Source of the DNA: Pseudomonas sp. N3-W
GTDB lineage: Bacteria; Pseudomonadota; Gammaproteobacteria; Pseudomonadales; Pseudomonadaceae
DNA: 64,000 nt
Direction: 5' to 3'
Assembly (NCBI RefSeq): GCF_024970185.1
Contig: NZ_CP103965.1
Coordinates: forward strand, 1,360,001 to 1,424,000
The notes under the pieces: generated by a model
The model's input: only the letters and a program-made list of their open reading frames with translations
What the model was told of the DNA's origin: nothing
Database searches by the model: none
Part shown: positions 42,614 through 53,275 of the stretch, piece by piece
How positions within the stretch are numbered: the first letter of the stretch is position 1
Layout: each line of letters starts with the position of its first letter
Translations under genes and position numbers: made by a program

Positions 42614-43375
42614 ATGAGCCAGGCCACGATTTTTTCGGTGAATGCCGTTGCCCGTCTGCGCGATCAGCGTGAAGAGGAGGGCATCAAGCCGATTCAGGCC
42701 CGTGGCTGGAGGGCGCCTCGCTGCCGTGCCTGCCGCGTGATCGAGAGCCACTGCCTGTGTGCGTGGCGTCCGCAGGTCGAAACCCGCTCCGGCGTCTGCC
42801 TGATCATGACCAACAAGGAAGTGTTCAAGCCGAGCAACACCGGCTGGCTGATCGCTGACGTGGTGCGCGATAACCACGCGTTCATCTGGTCGCGAACCGA
42901 AGTCGACCCGCAACTGCTGGCACTGTTGGCCGATCCCCAATGGCAACCGTATCTGGTCTTTCCCGGTGAATACGTCGAGCCCGCACGCGTGACCAATAGC
43001 GTAGCAACGGATATCGGCAAGCGGCCGCTGTTTATCTTGCTGGACGCCACCTGGACCGAAGCCCGAAAGATCTTCCGCAAAAGCCCTTATTTCGATCGCC
43101 TGCCGATCCTGAGCCTGCTGCCTGAAAAACTGTCGCGCTATCGCTTGCGCCGTTCGACCCGTAGCGAGCACCTGTGTACGGCTGAAGTGGCCGCACTGTG
43201 TCTCGATCTGGCGGGCGATACCGATGCCGCCTCGGCGCTGGATGCCTATTTTGATGTGTTCAGCCAGCACTATCTGGATGCCAAGCATCAACTGGACATG
43301 AATGTGTCAACGCCGGCTCACGCTGAACTGTTGCCTTTTGTCCAGGGCACGCCCCCGCAATCGCCCATACTGTAG
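42614..43375 (+). CDS. DTW-domain tRNA-uridine aminocarboxypropyltransferase
   Basis: This protein has the DTW family layout: a zinc-type cluster CRACRVIESHCLC near residue 37, TNKEVFKPSNTGWLIADV, LLDATWTEARKIFRKSPY (the DTW-like core), and SEHLCTAEVAALCL. Such enzymes add the acp group to uridine in tRNA. ATG 42614 is my start (253 residues); a GTG about 36-45 bases upstream could add a short extension (FRVDFPYLPVPPA). The expected product class is secure. Confidence 0.82.
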   Translation: MSQATIFSVNAVARLRDQREEEGIKPIQARGWRAPRCRACRVIESHCLCAWRPQVETRSGVCLIMTNKEVFKPSNTGWLIADVVRDNHAFIWSRTEVDPQLLALLADPQWQPYLVFPGEYVEPARVTNSVATDIGKRPLFILLDATWTEARKIFRKSPYFDRLPILSLLPEKLSRYRLRRSTRSEHLCTAEVAALCLDLAGDTDAASALDAYFDVFSQHYLDAKHQLDMNVSTPAHAELLPFVQGTPPQSPIL

Positions 43376-43611
43376 AGAATCAGGGTCTTTGGTCTAAGGT
43401 CGTACAACTTGACCACCCAGACTTCGCTGGGCATGCTGGGCGCCGATTGGGGCGCGGCCGAGTTTTGATACGCCGCCGCTTTTCTACGTGAAGAGCCATG
43501 TGATTGGCGTTGAACGTGCCCTGTTGGTGCAGCTCTGTGGCTGTACCTCGAGTTGTTTTGGCGAGGCCCGAATGCATTGGGCATCCCATGAAAAACAGGA
43601 TCATTTGAAAA

Positions 43612-44262
43612 ATGGCCACATACGAAATCCTGATTGCCGATGACCACCCTCTTTTTCGCAGCGCCCTGCATCAGGCGTTGACCCTGGGCCTCGGCCCGCA
43701 GGTCCGTCTGGTGGAAGTGGCAAGCATTGCCGAGCTGGAAACCCGCCTCACCGAAAAAGCCGATTGGGATCTGGTGCTGCTGGACCTGAACATGCCAGGG
43801 GCCTACGGGTTTTCCGGGTTGGTGCTGTTGCGCGGGCAATACCCGCAGATACCGGTGGTCATGGTGTCGGCTCAGGAAGAAGCATCGATCATGGTCAAGT
43901 CCCGTGAGTTCGGGGCCAGCGGCTTCATACCCAAGTCCAGCGACCTGACGGTCATTCAAAACGCCGTGCGCGCGGTGCTGGATGGCGACGTCTTCTGGCC
44001 GCCTCAAGCGTTCGAAGCTGTCAGCGTTTCCGACGAAGCCAAAGCCGCCAGCGCAGGCCTGGCCAGTCTTACACCCCAGCAGTTCCGGGTGTTGACCATG
44101 GTCTGTGAAGGTCTGCTGAACAAGCAGATTGCCTATGAGTTGAGCGTTTCCGAGGCGACCATCAAGGCCCACGTCACGGCGATTTTCCGTAAACTCAATG
44201 TGCGGACTCGGACCCAGGCGGCATTGCTCTTGCAACAACTTGAGTCAATTTCGAGCCACTAA
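43612..44262 (+). CDS. erdR: LuxR-type response regulator ErdR
   Basis: This 216-residue regulator has a receiver domain with the acidic pair Asp10-Asp11, the phosphorylation site Asp58 (LVLLDLNMPG) and Lys108. A C-terminal LuxR helix-turn-helix follows (LTPQQFRVLTMVCEGLLNKQ, SEATIKAHVTAIFRKLNVR). It is followed by dgkA, as is erdR (PA3604) in P. aeruginosa, where it takes part in ethanol oxidation and acetate metabolism control. The partner kinase is not in the window. The 236 bases upstream show no gene. Confidence 0.88.
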   Translation: MATYEILIADDHPLFRSALHQALTLGLGPQVRLVEVASIAELETRLTEKADWDLVLLDLNMPGAYGFSGLVLLRGQYPQIPVVMVSAQEEASIMVKSREFGASGFIPKSSDLTVIQNAVRAVLDGDVFWPPQAFEAVSVSDEAKAASAGLASLTPQQFRVLTMVCEGLLNKQIAYELSVSEATIKAHVTAIFRKLNVRTRTQAALLLQQLESISSH

Positions 44263-44338
44263 GTCACTGCCGATTCACGCTTTTTTGACTTTCGTTGATC
44301 TAGCTTTCCCATTCCTTTTGGTTCAGTTGCCCACTCTT

Positions 44339-44701
44339 ATGTCACCTTTCAAAGGCCAGACCGGCCTAAAACGCATCCTCAACGCCTCCGGCTACTCCCT
44401 GGACGGTCTGCGCGCAGCCTTTACCGGCGAAGCGGCCTTTCGCCAACTGGTGCTGCTCAACGTTATCCTGATTCCGCTGTCGTTTTTCCTCAGCGTCAGC
44501 CGCGTCGAGCAGGCGTTGCTGATCGCCGTGTGCCTGCTGGCACTGATTGTCGAGTTGCTCAACTCGGCGGTTGAAGCGGCCATTGACCGCATTTCCCTTG
44601 AGTTGCACCCGTTGTCCAAGAACGCCAAGGACATGGGCAGCGCCGCGCAATTCGTGGCGTTGACCATGATCGCGCTGGTGTGGGCGGTGATACTGCTTTA
44701 A
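44339..44701 (+). CDS. dgkA: Diacylglycerol kinase
   Basis: This 120-residue inner-membrane enzyme recycles diacylglycerol to phosphatidic acid. Three membrane helices are visible and the signature VELLNSAVEAAIDRIS carries the catalytic Glu (Glu79). ATG 44339 gives the normal family length. Its stop overlaps the end of finR on the other strand by 4 bases. Confidence 0.95.
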   Translation: MSPFKGQTGLKRILNASGYSLDGLRAAFTGEAAFRQLVLLNVILIPLSFFLSVSRVEQALLIAVCLLALIVELLNSAVEAAIDRISLELHPLSKNAKDMGSAAQFVALTMIALVWAVILL

Positions 44702-45624
44702 GCGATGCTGGGCAGGACGATCTCGTCGCTGCGCTGCACCCCGGCGGTGAAGGCACGGCACAGATCGAGGAATTCGCGCATCGCCGACGTCTGATATTTC
44801 TGTTTGTGCCAGATGAAATAGAACTGCCGCGCCAGGTCCAGATCCGGCGTCTCCACCGGCACCAGACTGCCCCGGCGAAACGCATCACGTAGCGCCAGCC
44901 GCGAAATGCAGCCAATCCCCAGCCCTGACTCCACCGCACGCTTGATCGCTTCGGTGTGCTCCAGCTCCAGTCGAATGTTCAACGCGCTGCGGTGGTGGCG
45001 CATGGCCTGGTCAAACGTCAGTCGCGTACCAGAACCCTGCTCACGCAGAATCCACGCTTCGCGGGTCAGCTCTTCCATGGAAGCACGGCCACGCTGGGCC
45101 AGCGGATGCTGCGGCGCACAGAACACCACCAGCTCATCCTCGACCCAGCTTTGCACTTCGATATCAGGATGGCTGCAATCGCCTTCAATCAGACCCAGAT
45201 CAATTTCGTAATGAGCAACTTGTTGCACGATGTTGGCCGTGTTCTGCACATGCAGCTTCACCTGGCTTTCCGGGTGGCGCTGCATGAAGCTGCCGATCAA
45301 CAGGGTGGCCAGATAATTGCCGATGGTCAGGGTGGCACCGACCGCCAGCGAGCCAAAACCGGACTTGCCGTTGAGCAGGTCTTCGATCTCCTTGGCTTGA
45401 TCAAGCAGTGCCACCGCCTGGGGCAGCAGCTGTTTGCCGAGAGCGTTGAGGCTCAGCCGTTTGCCGGCGCGGTCGAACAGCTGGCAGCTGGACTGGCGCT
45501 CTAGCTCGGTGATCGAGGTGCTGGCGGCCGATTGCGAAAGGTTAAGCAGGCCCGCAGCACGGGACACGCTTTCCTGTTGGGCAACGGCGACGAATACTTG
45601 AAGTTGACGGAGAGTAAATCGCAT
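44698..45624 (-). CDS. finR: LysR-family regulator FinR
   Basis: This 308-residue LysR protein has an N-terminal helix-turn-helix (LRQLQVFVAVAQQESVSRAA, LNLSQSAASTSITELE) and a periplasmic-binding-like effector domain. It is divergent from fpr, the arrangement in P. putida, where FinR activates fpr under superoxide stress. ATG 45624 fits the family; an upstream in-frame start adds 25 residues unlike LysR sequences. Confidence 0.9.
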   Translation of the reverse strand: MRFTLRQLQVFVAVAQQESVSRAAGLLNLSQSAASTSITELERQSSCQLFDRAGKRLSLNALGKQLLPQAVALLDQAKEIEDLLNGKSGFGSLAVGATLTIGNYLATLLIGSFMQRHPESQVKLHVQNTANIVQQVAHYEIDLGLIEGDCSHPDIEVQSWVEDELVVFCAPQHPLAQRGRASMEELTREAWILREQGSGTRLTFDQAMRHHRSALNIRLELEHTEAIKRAVESGLGIGCISRLALRDAFRRGSLVPVETPDLDLARQFYFIWHKQKYQTSAMREFLDLCRAFTAGVQRSDEIVLPSIA

Positions 45625-45661
45625 ATCTATATAACCGATAACCCTTATCTTGATAATCCAT

Positions 45662-45690
45662 TTAACAGATATTGTCGTCGCGATTAGAAT
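45662..45690 (+). promoter_or_regulatory. Probable fpr promoter
   Basis: TTAACA and TAGAAT are separated by 17 bases, about 70 bases before the fpr ATG. The AT-rich ATAACC/GATAA-like repeats between 45628 and 45660 could be the FinR operator. Confidence 0.5.
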
Positions 45691-45758
45691 ACGATGCAAT
45701 TGCGCAAGCTGGCTTGGCGCAGAGCATGCGCAGACAAATCTCCAGGAGTCCCACGTAC

Positions 45759-46538
45759 ATGAGCAACATGAACCACGAGCGTGTCCTCAGTGTTCACCAC
45801 TGGAACGACACTCTGTTCAGCTTCAAGTGCACCCGTGATCCGGGCCTGCGCTTCGAGAACGGTCAGTTCGTGATGATCGGCCTGCAACAGCCCAATGGCC
45901 GCCCGCTTATGCGTGCTTACTCGATTGCCAGCCCGAACTGGGAAGAGCATCTGGAATTCTTCAGCATCAAGGTGCCGGATGGCCCGCTGACTTCCCAGTT
46001 GCAGCACCTCAAGGAAGGCGACGAGATCATCATCAGCAAAAAGCCTACCGGCACGCTGGTGCTGGACGACTTGAAGCCTGGCAAACATTTGTACCTGCTC
46101 AGCACTGGTACCGGTCTGGCGCCGTTCATGAGCGTCATCCAGGACCCGGAAACCTATGAGCGTTTCGAAAAAGTGATCCTGTGCCACGGCGTGCGTTACG
46201 TCAACGAAGTCGCCTACCGCGAATTCATCACCGAGCACCTGCCGCAGAACGAGTTCTTCGGCGAAGCGCTGCGTGACAAGTTGATCTACTACCCGACGGT
46301 GACCCGTGAGCCTTTCGAAAACGAAGGCCGCCTGACCGACCTGATGCGCAGCGGCAAGCTGTTCAGTGACATCGGTCTGCCACCGATCAACCCGCAGGAC
46401 GACCGCGCCATGCTGTGCGGCAGCCCGAGCATGCTCGACGAGACCAGCGAAGTGTTGAACAGCTTCGGCCTGAAAGTTTCGCCACGGATGCGCGAGCCGG
46501 GTGATTACCTGATCGAGCGAGCGTTCGTCGAGAAGTAA
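45759..46538 (+). CDS. fpr: Ferredoxin-NADP(+) reductase
   Basis: This 259-residue flavoprotein moves electrons between NADPH and ferredoxin or flavodoxin. The FAD motif RAYS (residues 52-55), LSTGTGLAPFMSVIQ for NADP binding, and the C-terminal MREPGDYLIERAFVEK (bacterial type, ending VEK) are all seen. CAGGAG precedes the ATG. It is divergent from finR. Confidence 0.97.
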   Translation: MSNMNHERVLSVHHWNDTLFSFKCTRDPGLRFENGQFVMIGLQQPNGRPLMRAYSIASPNWEEHLEFFSIKVPDGPLTSQLQHLKEGDEIIISKKPTGTLVLDDLKPGKHLYLLSTGTGLAPFMSVIQDPETYERFEKVILCHGVRYVNEVAYREFITEHLPQNEFFGEALRDKLIYYPTVTREPFENEGRLTDLMRSGKLFSDIGLPPINPQDDRAMLCGSPSMLDETSEVLNSFGLKVSPRMREPGDYLIERAFVEK

Positions 46539-46565
46539 ACACCACTGAACGGCTCTGCTTTCCCC

Positions 46566-46655
46566 TGTGGGAGCGAGCCTGCTCGCGAAGGGTGTGTGTC
46601 ATTCAACTTCAATGTTGTCTGACACGCCCCCTTCGTGAGCAGGCTCGCTCCCACA
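46566..46655. repeat. REP pair between fpr and trmO
   Basis: TGTGGGAGCGAGCCTGCTCG and its inverted copy (with one change, TCGTGAG) enclose about 45 bases between two convergent genes. Same type as at 14079. Confidence 0.9.
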
Positions 46656-46669
46656 GTGGTTTCTGGCGC

Positions 46670-47368
46670 TCACATTTTTGCGGGGATGACTTCCAGCACC
46701 CGGATAACGCCGGCTTGCGGGTAATGCCAACGCACATCCAGATCCCAGAACTGCGCGCCATATTCCCGCTCAGGCGTTGGCGTCTGGTACGCCGGCCGTG
46801 GATCCTGTGCCAGACACTGCTCGATCAACTCAACCAGTGGCTCTTCAAGGCGCTGAGCATGGCCATGGGCCTGTTTCAGGGCCGAGTCCGTCCACTGCAC
46901 GGGAATCAGCTGTGGCGCGGCGCTGGCGATGCTGTTGGAGGCTTTGTCGATGATATCGGCGTAAGGCACGTAGGGCTTGATGTCGAGCACCGGTGTGCCG
47001 TCCAGCAGGTCAATGCCCGAGATGAGCAGGCGATTGGCTTCAACCCTGTCCAGCTTCACCACCGACTGGCCGATGCCATTGGGGCGGTGCGTCGCCCGGG
47101 TGGCGAACACGCCCATGGATTTGTTACCGCCCAGGCGAGGAGGGCGGACTTTGAGTCGTGGCTTTTCTTCCAGTGCCTGATGGAACACAAACAGCAGCCA
47201 GACATGGCTGACGTGTTCCAGTCCTTGCACGGCGTCGCCCTGATCGAACGGCGCCACCAGCTCCAGCACGCCACGGGCGGCAGGCGCCAGTTGTGGCTGA
47301 CGCGGGATGGCGAATTTCTCCTTGAAACAGGAATGCACGAAGCCGATGGGGGAGACGCTGTAGGTCAT
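46670..47368 (-). CDS. trmO: tRNA m6t6A37 methyltransferase TrmO (TsaA)
   Basis: This 232-residue protein N6-methylates threonylcarbamoyladenosine at tRNA position 37. SPIGFVHSCFKEKFAIPRQP at the start, HVSHVWLLFVFHQ, and FATRATHRPNGIGQS are the family motifs. ATG 47368 is chosen because it matches the family start; an ATG 14 codons upstream is also open. Confidence 0.93.
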   Translation of the reverse strand: MTYSVSPIGFVHSCFKEKFAIPRQPQLAPAARGVLELVAPFDQGDAVQGLEHVSHVWLLFVFHQALEEKPRLKVRPPRLGGNKSMGVFATRATHRPNGIGQSVVKLDRVEANRLLISGIDLLDGTPVLDIKPYVPYADIIDKASNSIASAAPQLIPVQWTDSALKQAHGHAQRLEEPLVELIEQCLAQDPRPAYQTPTPEREYGAQFWDLDVRWHYPQAGVIRVLEVIPAKM

Positions 47369-47415
47369 GGTCTGGGGTCGAGGCGGGAAGAGAAAATGGC
47401 GATGAAGCATGAACC

Positions 47416-47505
47416 TGTGGGAGCGAGCTTGCTCGCGATTGCGATGGATCAGTCGACATTGATGCTGGATGTCTGACCGCTATCGCGAGCAAGCTCGCTC
47501 CCACA
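47416..47505. repeat. REP pair between trmO and the DUF1456 gene
   Basis: TGTGGGAGCGAGCTTGCTCG and its inverted copy flank about 45 bases. This variant has an AGCTTGCT centre rather than GCCTGC. Confidence 0.88.
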
Positions 47506-47524
47506 TTTGTTTCGCAGCGTTCGG

Positions 47525-47995
47525 TTATTGCGGGCGAACGCGCAGGGTCAGGCCCTTGAGAAAGTTGCGCAGCAACTGATCGCCACAGGTGCGGTAGTTG
47601 GTGTGGCCGAACTTGCGGAACAGTGCACTCAGCTCAGGCTTGGACACCGGGAACTCGGCAGCCTTGAGGATGGCATGCATGTCGTCTTCTTTCAGTTCGA
47701 AGGCCACGCGCAGTTTCTTGAGGATGATGTTGTTGGTTACCGGTACTTCGATAGGCTGTGGCGGACGGCTTTCGTCCTTGCCACGCTTGAAGATCACCAG
47801 CCCATCAAGGAAGTGCGCCATGACTTCATCCGGGCAGCGTACGAAGCCTTCCTCGTCTTCTTCTTTCTTGTCGAGATAGGTCAACAGGTCTTCCAGGCTC
47901 ACGTCCATGCCGCCGACCTTGATGATCTCGATGAGTTTCTTGTCGCTGATGTCAAGCATGTAGCGCACGCTGCGCAGTACGTCGTTATGAATCAT
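47525..47995 (-). CDS. DUF1456-family protein (YehS-like)
   Basis: This 156-residue protein has two related halves, each beginning N-[DI]-[VI]-L-[RK]-[SK]-[VL]-R (NDVLRSVRYMLDISDKKL; NIILKKLRVAFELKEDD), the YehS/DUF1456 pattern. The function is unknown; it is soluble and charged. It lies between trmO and a pseudouridine synthase on the same strand. Confidence 0.88.
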   Translation of the reverse strand: MIHNDVLRSVRYMLDISDKKLIEIIKVGGMDVSLEDLLTYLDKKEEDEEGFVRCPDEVMAHFLDGLVIFKRGKDESRPPQPIEVPVTNNIILKKLRVAFELKEDDMHAILKAAEFPVSKPELSALFRKFGHTNYRTCGDQLLRNFLKGLTLRVRPQ

Positions 47996-48070
47996 GTGGG
48001 TAGTCCTGATAATGCGTTGTGAGCGCTGCGCAAAGCGGCAGCGCTGAAATGTATGGCGGCAAAAAAAGTC

Positions 48071-48781
48071 TTAGAACTTCTCTTTGCCGGACAGGTAGCG
48101 CCATTGCCCCAGCGGCACTTTGCCAATGGACACGCCGCCGATGCGGATGCGACGGATGGCGACCACCTTCAGGCCGACGGCCTGGCAGAACAGGGCGATG
48201 ACGCCCGGTTGCGGGTTCTTCATGGCGAAGCGCAGACGGTTTTCGTTCTGCCAGCTTGCCTTGACCGGCGGCAGTTCCTTGCCCTTGTACGTCAGCCCGT
48301 GGTTCAGACGGTTGAGGCCGTGAGCCACCATCTCGCCTTCCACCTCGACCACATACTCTTGCTCGATTTTGGCGGCGTCGGCGGTGAGCTTGCGCAAGAT
48401 CTTCCAGTCCTGGGTGAACACCAGCAGACCGCTGGCATTGGCCTGCAGGTCGGTGCTGGCGGTCAGGCGCAGGAAGTGGCCCTTGAGCGGGCGTTTGCTG
48501 AAACTGTGTTCTTCGCTCAGGGTTTGCGGGCTGAGGCTCGCCATGGCCGTGTCCGCATCCATGCCCGCGGGCACGTTCAGCAGCAGGGTCACCGGCTCCG
48601 GCGCAGTGGCCTTGGCGTCCTTGTCGAGTTCCACTTTCTGGTTCTCGACCTTGAACTGAGGCTCGTCGATCACTTCACCGTCCACGGTGACCCAGCCGCC
48701 CTCGATGAACAGCTCAGCCTCCCGACGGGAACAGCCGACGAGTTCGATGAGGCGTTTGGAGAGACGAATCGGGTCAGTCAT
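48071..48781 (-). CDS. rRNA pseudouridine synthase, RsuA/RluF family
   Basis: From ATG 48781 this is 236 residues: an S4 RNA-binding domain (RLSKRLIELVGCSRREAELFIEGG) and a synthase domain. The catalytic-loop region reads STDLQANASGLLVFT, where most relatives have GRLDxxTxGL. The Asp is present but the Gly-Arg before it is replaced. The C-terminal AVGLKVVAIRRIRIGGVSIG is standard. The rRNA target cannot be given. Confidence 0.82.
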   Translation of the reverse strand: MTDPIRLSKRLIELVGCSRREAELFIEGGWVTVDGEVIDEPQFKVENQKVELDKDAKATAPEPVTLLLNVPAGMDADTAMASLSPQTLSEEHSFSKRPLKGHFLRLTASTDLQANASGLLVFTQDWKILRKLTADAAKIEQEYVVEVEGEMVAHGLNRLNHGLTYKGKELPPVKASWQNENRLRFAMKNPQPGVIALFCQAVGLKVVAIRRIRIGGVSIGKVPLGQWRYLSGKEKF

Positions 48782-48865
48782 GACAGGGCCGTAACAAAAA
48801 AGGGGTGGGCATTGTACCTGCTGGACGCCGGTTAATCGCGGGTCCATTTCAGTGTGGATGTTTTT

Positions 48866-48952
48866 TGTGGGAGCTGGCTTGCCTGCGATGCCGACAACGC
48901 GGTCTGCCAGTTGCACCGAGGTGCCTGTATCGCAGGCAAGCCAGCTCCCACA
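48866..48952. repeat. REP pair downstream of the GNAT gene promoter side
   Basis: TGTGGGAGCTGGCTTGCCTG and its inverted copy flank about 45 bases. This is a third REP class in the window, with a GGCTTGCCTGCGAT core. Confidence 0.88.
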
Positions 48953-48965
48953 TTTCTATGTCGTG

Positions 48966-49439
48966 TCAGCCATTGCGTGCCAGTTGTTGCCCTTGGCGCA
49001 TGCGCATGTGCAGCAGCGGATAAGGCTGGCCCATGCCATCAACTTCCGAGCGACCGATCACCTCGAAGCCCTGTTTGAAGTAAAATCCCAGGGCTTGCGG
49101 GTTCTGTTCGTTGACGTCCAGTTCATTGGCGTTCAAGTGTTCCAGGGCGTAACGCAGCAGCTGTTTGCCCAGCCCCTGGCCCCGATGCTCCGGGTCGATG
49201 AAGAGCATTTCGATCTTGCCCGCCGCCACCCCGGCGAACCCGGTGATGCGCTGGCGCGAGTCTCTGGTGCAGATCAGCATCACCGCGTCGAGGTAGCGGG
49301 TCAGCACCAGGTTTTTCAGCAGCTCGATGTAGCTCTCGGGCAGGAAGTCATGGGTAGCGCGCACCGATGCTTCCCAGACACGGGTCAGTTCTTCGTAGTC
49401 GCTGTGTTTTGGTGTATGGATGACCGACTGTCGGCGCAT
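48966..49439 (-). CDS. GNAT-family acetyltransferase
   Basis: This 157-residue protein has the acetyl-CoA binding pattern GKIEMLFIDPEHRGQGLGKQLL and a C-terminal NPQALGFYFKQGFEVIGR. It resembles the YjaB-like group (WEASVRATHDFL near residue 23). The substrate is unknown. Confidence 0.9.
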   Translation of the reverse strand: MRRQSVIHTPKHSDYEELTRVWEASVRATHDFLPESYIELLKNLVLTRYLDAVMLICTRDSRQRITGFAGVAAGKIEMLFIDPEHRGQGLGKQLLRYALEHLNANELDVNEQNPQALGFYFKQGFEVIGRSEVDGMGQPYPLLHMRMRQGQQLARNG

Positions 49440-49502
49440 GCCGCCTACCCCTTTTTGCGGTGAATGACGAGAATCCGTTCTTCACGAAACGATAGCCGTA
49501 AA

Positions 49503-49536
49503 AAAGCCCCGCATCTTGTCAAGAGAGCGGGGCTTT
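49503..49536 (-). terminator. Terminator of rimO
   Basis: On the minus strand AAAGCCCCGC pairs with GCGGGGCTTT and ends in six T residues, 16 bases after the rimO stop. Confidence 0.88.
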
Positions 49537-49551
49537 GTGTATTTTTTGCGT

Positions 49552-50889
<1,338 letters not shown>

Positions 50890-51135
50890 GTCTAACCTCG
50901 GTATTTGTGACGCCTCAAGCCGATCAGGGCAGGGACGGACGGGCGTTTGGGTACGCCTCTGATCAAAAAGTGCGCAATTCTAGCGATGAGCCACGCACTT
51001 GACCAGCTTTATGCAGGGAAATACGACGAGTGCTGCGCTATGCTTCGCGCCGTTGGGCTTTACCGATTTTTTACAGTCAACAAAACGTCTGTAACCTTAA
51101 GTAAAACGGTGCATGCTGCACGGCAAAGCATAGTG

Positions 51136-51149
51136 CTTCTTATAAGAAG
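51136..51149. promoter_or_regulatory. Perfect palindrome upstream of kup
   Basis: CTTCTTATAAGAAG is a perfect 14-base palindrome 27 bases before the kup ATG, containing TATAAG, which could be a -10 element. It might be an operator. Confidence 0.3.
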
Positions 51150-51176
51150 TCCGGGTCTGAGTAGTAGGAGTATTGG

Positions 51177-53078
51177 ATGGGGCAGGCAAGTAGTCAGGCC
51201 GCGGGCACCGAGCATTCGACGGCAAAACCGTTGGGCATGCTGGTCGCGGCGGTCGGGGTGGTTTACGGCGATATCGGCACAAGCCCGCTGTACACCCTCA
51301 AAGAAGTGTTTACAGGCCATTACGGAGTGCCGGTCAATCATGACGGGATCTTCGGGATTCTGGCGTTGATCTTCTGGTCGCTGGTCTGGGTAGTCTCAAT
51401 CAAATATGTATTGTTCATCTTGCGCGCTGACAACCAGGGCGAAGGCGGGATCATGGCGTTGACGGCGCTGGCCCGTCGCGCCGCTGCGCCTTATCCGCGG
51501 TTGCGGGCGGTGCTGGTGATTCTGGGGTTGATTGGCGCTGCGCTATTCTATGGCGACAGCATGATCACCCCGGCGATTTCCGTGTTGTCGGCAGTAGAAG
51601 GCCTGGAACTGGCCTTCGACGGCCTGGAACGCTGGGTGGTGCCATTGTCGTTGATCGTGCTGGTCGGGTTGTTCCTGATCCAGAAACACGGCACTGACAG
51701 GATCGGCAAGCTGTTCGGCCCGGTCATGGTGTTGTGGTTCGTGATGCTGGGCGTACTCGGTATCAATGGTATCCAGCAGCACCCTGAAGTGCTCAATGCG
51801 CTGAATCCGATCTGGGGCGTTCGATTCTTCACCTTGCACCCGGGCATGGGCGTGGCGATTCTCGGCGCCGTGGTGCTGGCGCTGACCGGTGCCGAGGCGT
51901 TGTACGCCGACATGGGCCACTTTGGGCGTAAGCCGATTGCTCGTGCCTGGTTCGCGCTGGTTCTGCCGGCGCTGGTGCTGAACTACTTCGGCCAGGGCGC
52001 CTTGCTGTTGGGCGATCCGGAAGCGGCGCGTAACCCGTTCTACCTGCTGGCACCGAGCTGGGCGTTGATTCCGCTGGTGGTGTTGTCGACGCTGGCCACG
52101 GTGATCGCGTCCCAAGCGGTGATTTCCGGTGCGTTCTCGCTGACCCGTCAGGCGATCCAGCTGGGTTACATCCCGCGCATGCACATTCAGCACACCTCCA
52201 GCGCCGAGCAGGGGCAGATTTATATCGGTGCAGTGAACTGGGCGCTGATGATCGGGGTCGTCCTGCTGGTCATCGGTTTTGAATCCTCCAGCGCCTTGGC
52301 CTCTGCCTACGGCGTGGCGGTGACCGGGACCATGCTCATCACCAGTATTCTGGTGTCGGCGGTGATGTTGCTGCTGTGGAAATGGCCTCCGATACTGGCG
52401 GTGCCAATCCTGATTGGCTTTGTGCTGGTGGACGGGCTGTATTTCGCCGCCAACGTGCCGAAAATCATTCAGGGCGGCGCCTTCCCGGTATTGGCGGGGA
52501 TCGTGCTGTTTATCCTGATGACCACCTGGAAGCGCGGTAAGGAGCTGCTGGTGGACCGCCTGGACGAGGGGGGGCTGCCACTGCCGATCTTCATCAGCAG
52601 CATCCGCGTGCAGCCGCCGCATCGTGTTCAAGGCACCGCCGTGTTCCTGACCGCCCGCCCGGACGCTGTGCCTCACGCCTTGTTGCACAACCTGTTGCAC
52701 AACCAGGTACTGCACGAGCAGGTGGTGCTGTTGACGGTGGTGTACGAAGACATCCCACGGGTGCCGGCGCAACGGCGTTTCGAGGTCGACTCCTACGGTG
52801 AAGGGTTCTTCCGTGTCATCTTGCACTTTGGCTTCATCGATGAGCCGGACGTGCCAGAGGCGCTGAAACTGTGTCACCTGGATGATCTGGATTTCAGCCC
52901 GATGCGCACCACCTACTTCCTCAGCCGCGAGACGGTCATCGCCTCCAAGATTGAGGGCATGGCGCGCTGGCGTGAGGCCTTGTTCGCCTTCATGCTGAAG
53001 AACGCCAACGGCAACCTGCGCTTCTTCAAGCTGCCGGTGAACCGGGTGATTGAGTTGGGTACTCAGGTCGAGATGTAA
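51177..53078 (+). CDS. kup: Potassium transporter Kup
   Basis: This 633-residue membrane protein takes up K+ with protons. The family start [20 protein letters not shown] is clear. About twelve membrane helices fill residues 20-450, and a soluble C-terminal domain (about 460-633) contains [26 protein letters not shown] precedes the ATG. The gene stands alone with a terminator behind it. Confidence 0.97.
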   Translation: MGQASSQAAGTEHSTAKPLGMLVAAVGVVYGDIGTSPLYTLKEVFTGHYGVPVNHDGIFGILALIFWSLVWVVSIKYVLFILRADNQGEGGIMALTALARRAAAPYPRLRAVLVILGLIGAALFYGDSMITPAISVLSAVEGLELAFDGLERWVVPLSLIVLVGLFLIQKHGTDRIGKLFGPVMVLWFVMLGVLGINGIQQHPEVLNALNPIWGVRFFTLHPGMGVAILGAVVLALTGAEALYADMGHFGRKPIARAWFALVLPALVLNYFGQGALLLGDPEAARNPFYLLAPSWALIPLVVLSTLATVIASQAVISGAFSLTRQAIQLGYIPRMHIQHTSSAEQGQIYIGAVNWALMIGVVLLVIGFESSSALASAYGVAVTGTMLITSILVSAVMLLLWKWPPILAVPILIGFVLVDGLYFAANVPKIIQGGAFPVLAGIVLFILMTTWKRGKELLVDRLDEGGLPLPIFISSIRVQPPHRVQGTAVFLTARPDAVPHALLHNLLHNQVLHEQVVLLTVVYEDIPRVPAQRRFEVDSYGEGFFRVILHFGFIDEPDVPEALKLCHLDDLDFSPMRTTYFLSRETVIASKIEGMARWREALFAFMLKNANGNLRFFKLPVNRVIELGTQVEM

Positions 53079-53086
53079 ACCCCATC

Positions 53087-53126
53087 AAAAAGCCCCCGTT
53101 GCCAGTCTGGTAGCGGGGGCTTTTTT
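53087..53126 (+). terminator. Terminator of kup
   Basis: AAAAAGCCCCCG pairs with CGGGGGCTTTTTT around a 12-13-base loop, shortly after the kup stop. Confidence 0.9.
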
Positions 53127-53158
53127 GTGTCTGGGGTGTCTTGCTTCAATGCAGTGAA

Positions 53159-53200
53159 GCCCCTTTGTGGGAGCGAGCGGGCTCGCTCCCACAAAGGGGC
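53159..53200. repeat. Single REP, perfect 20-bp inverted repeat
   Basis: GCCCCTTTGTGGGAGCGAGC (53159-53178) pairs perfectly with the next 20 bases after a GG spacer. It is a REP core extended by flanking bases, placed between the terminators of two convergent genes. Confidence 0.85.
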
Positions 53201-53220
53201 TATGTATGTTCCCAGAGCGT

Positions 53221-53258
53221 AAAAAGCCCCCGCAACCTACAGGCTGCGGGGGCTTTTT
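53221..53258 (-). terminator. Terminator of the VirJ/AcvB-like gene
   Basis: AAAAAGCCCCCGCA and TGCGGGGGCTTTTT form a long stem usable in both directions, 18 bases after the minus-strand stop at 53276. Confidence 0.88.
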
Positions 53259-53275
53259 GTCATGCGTGGCTCAGA

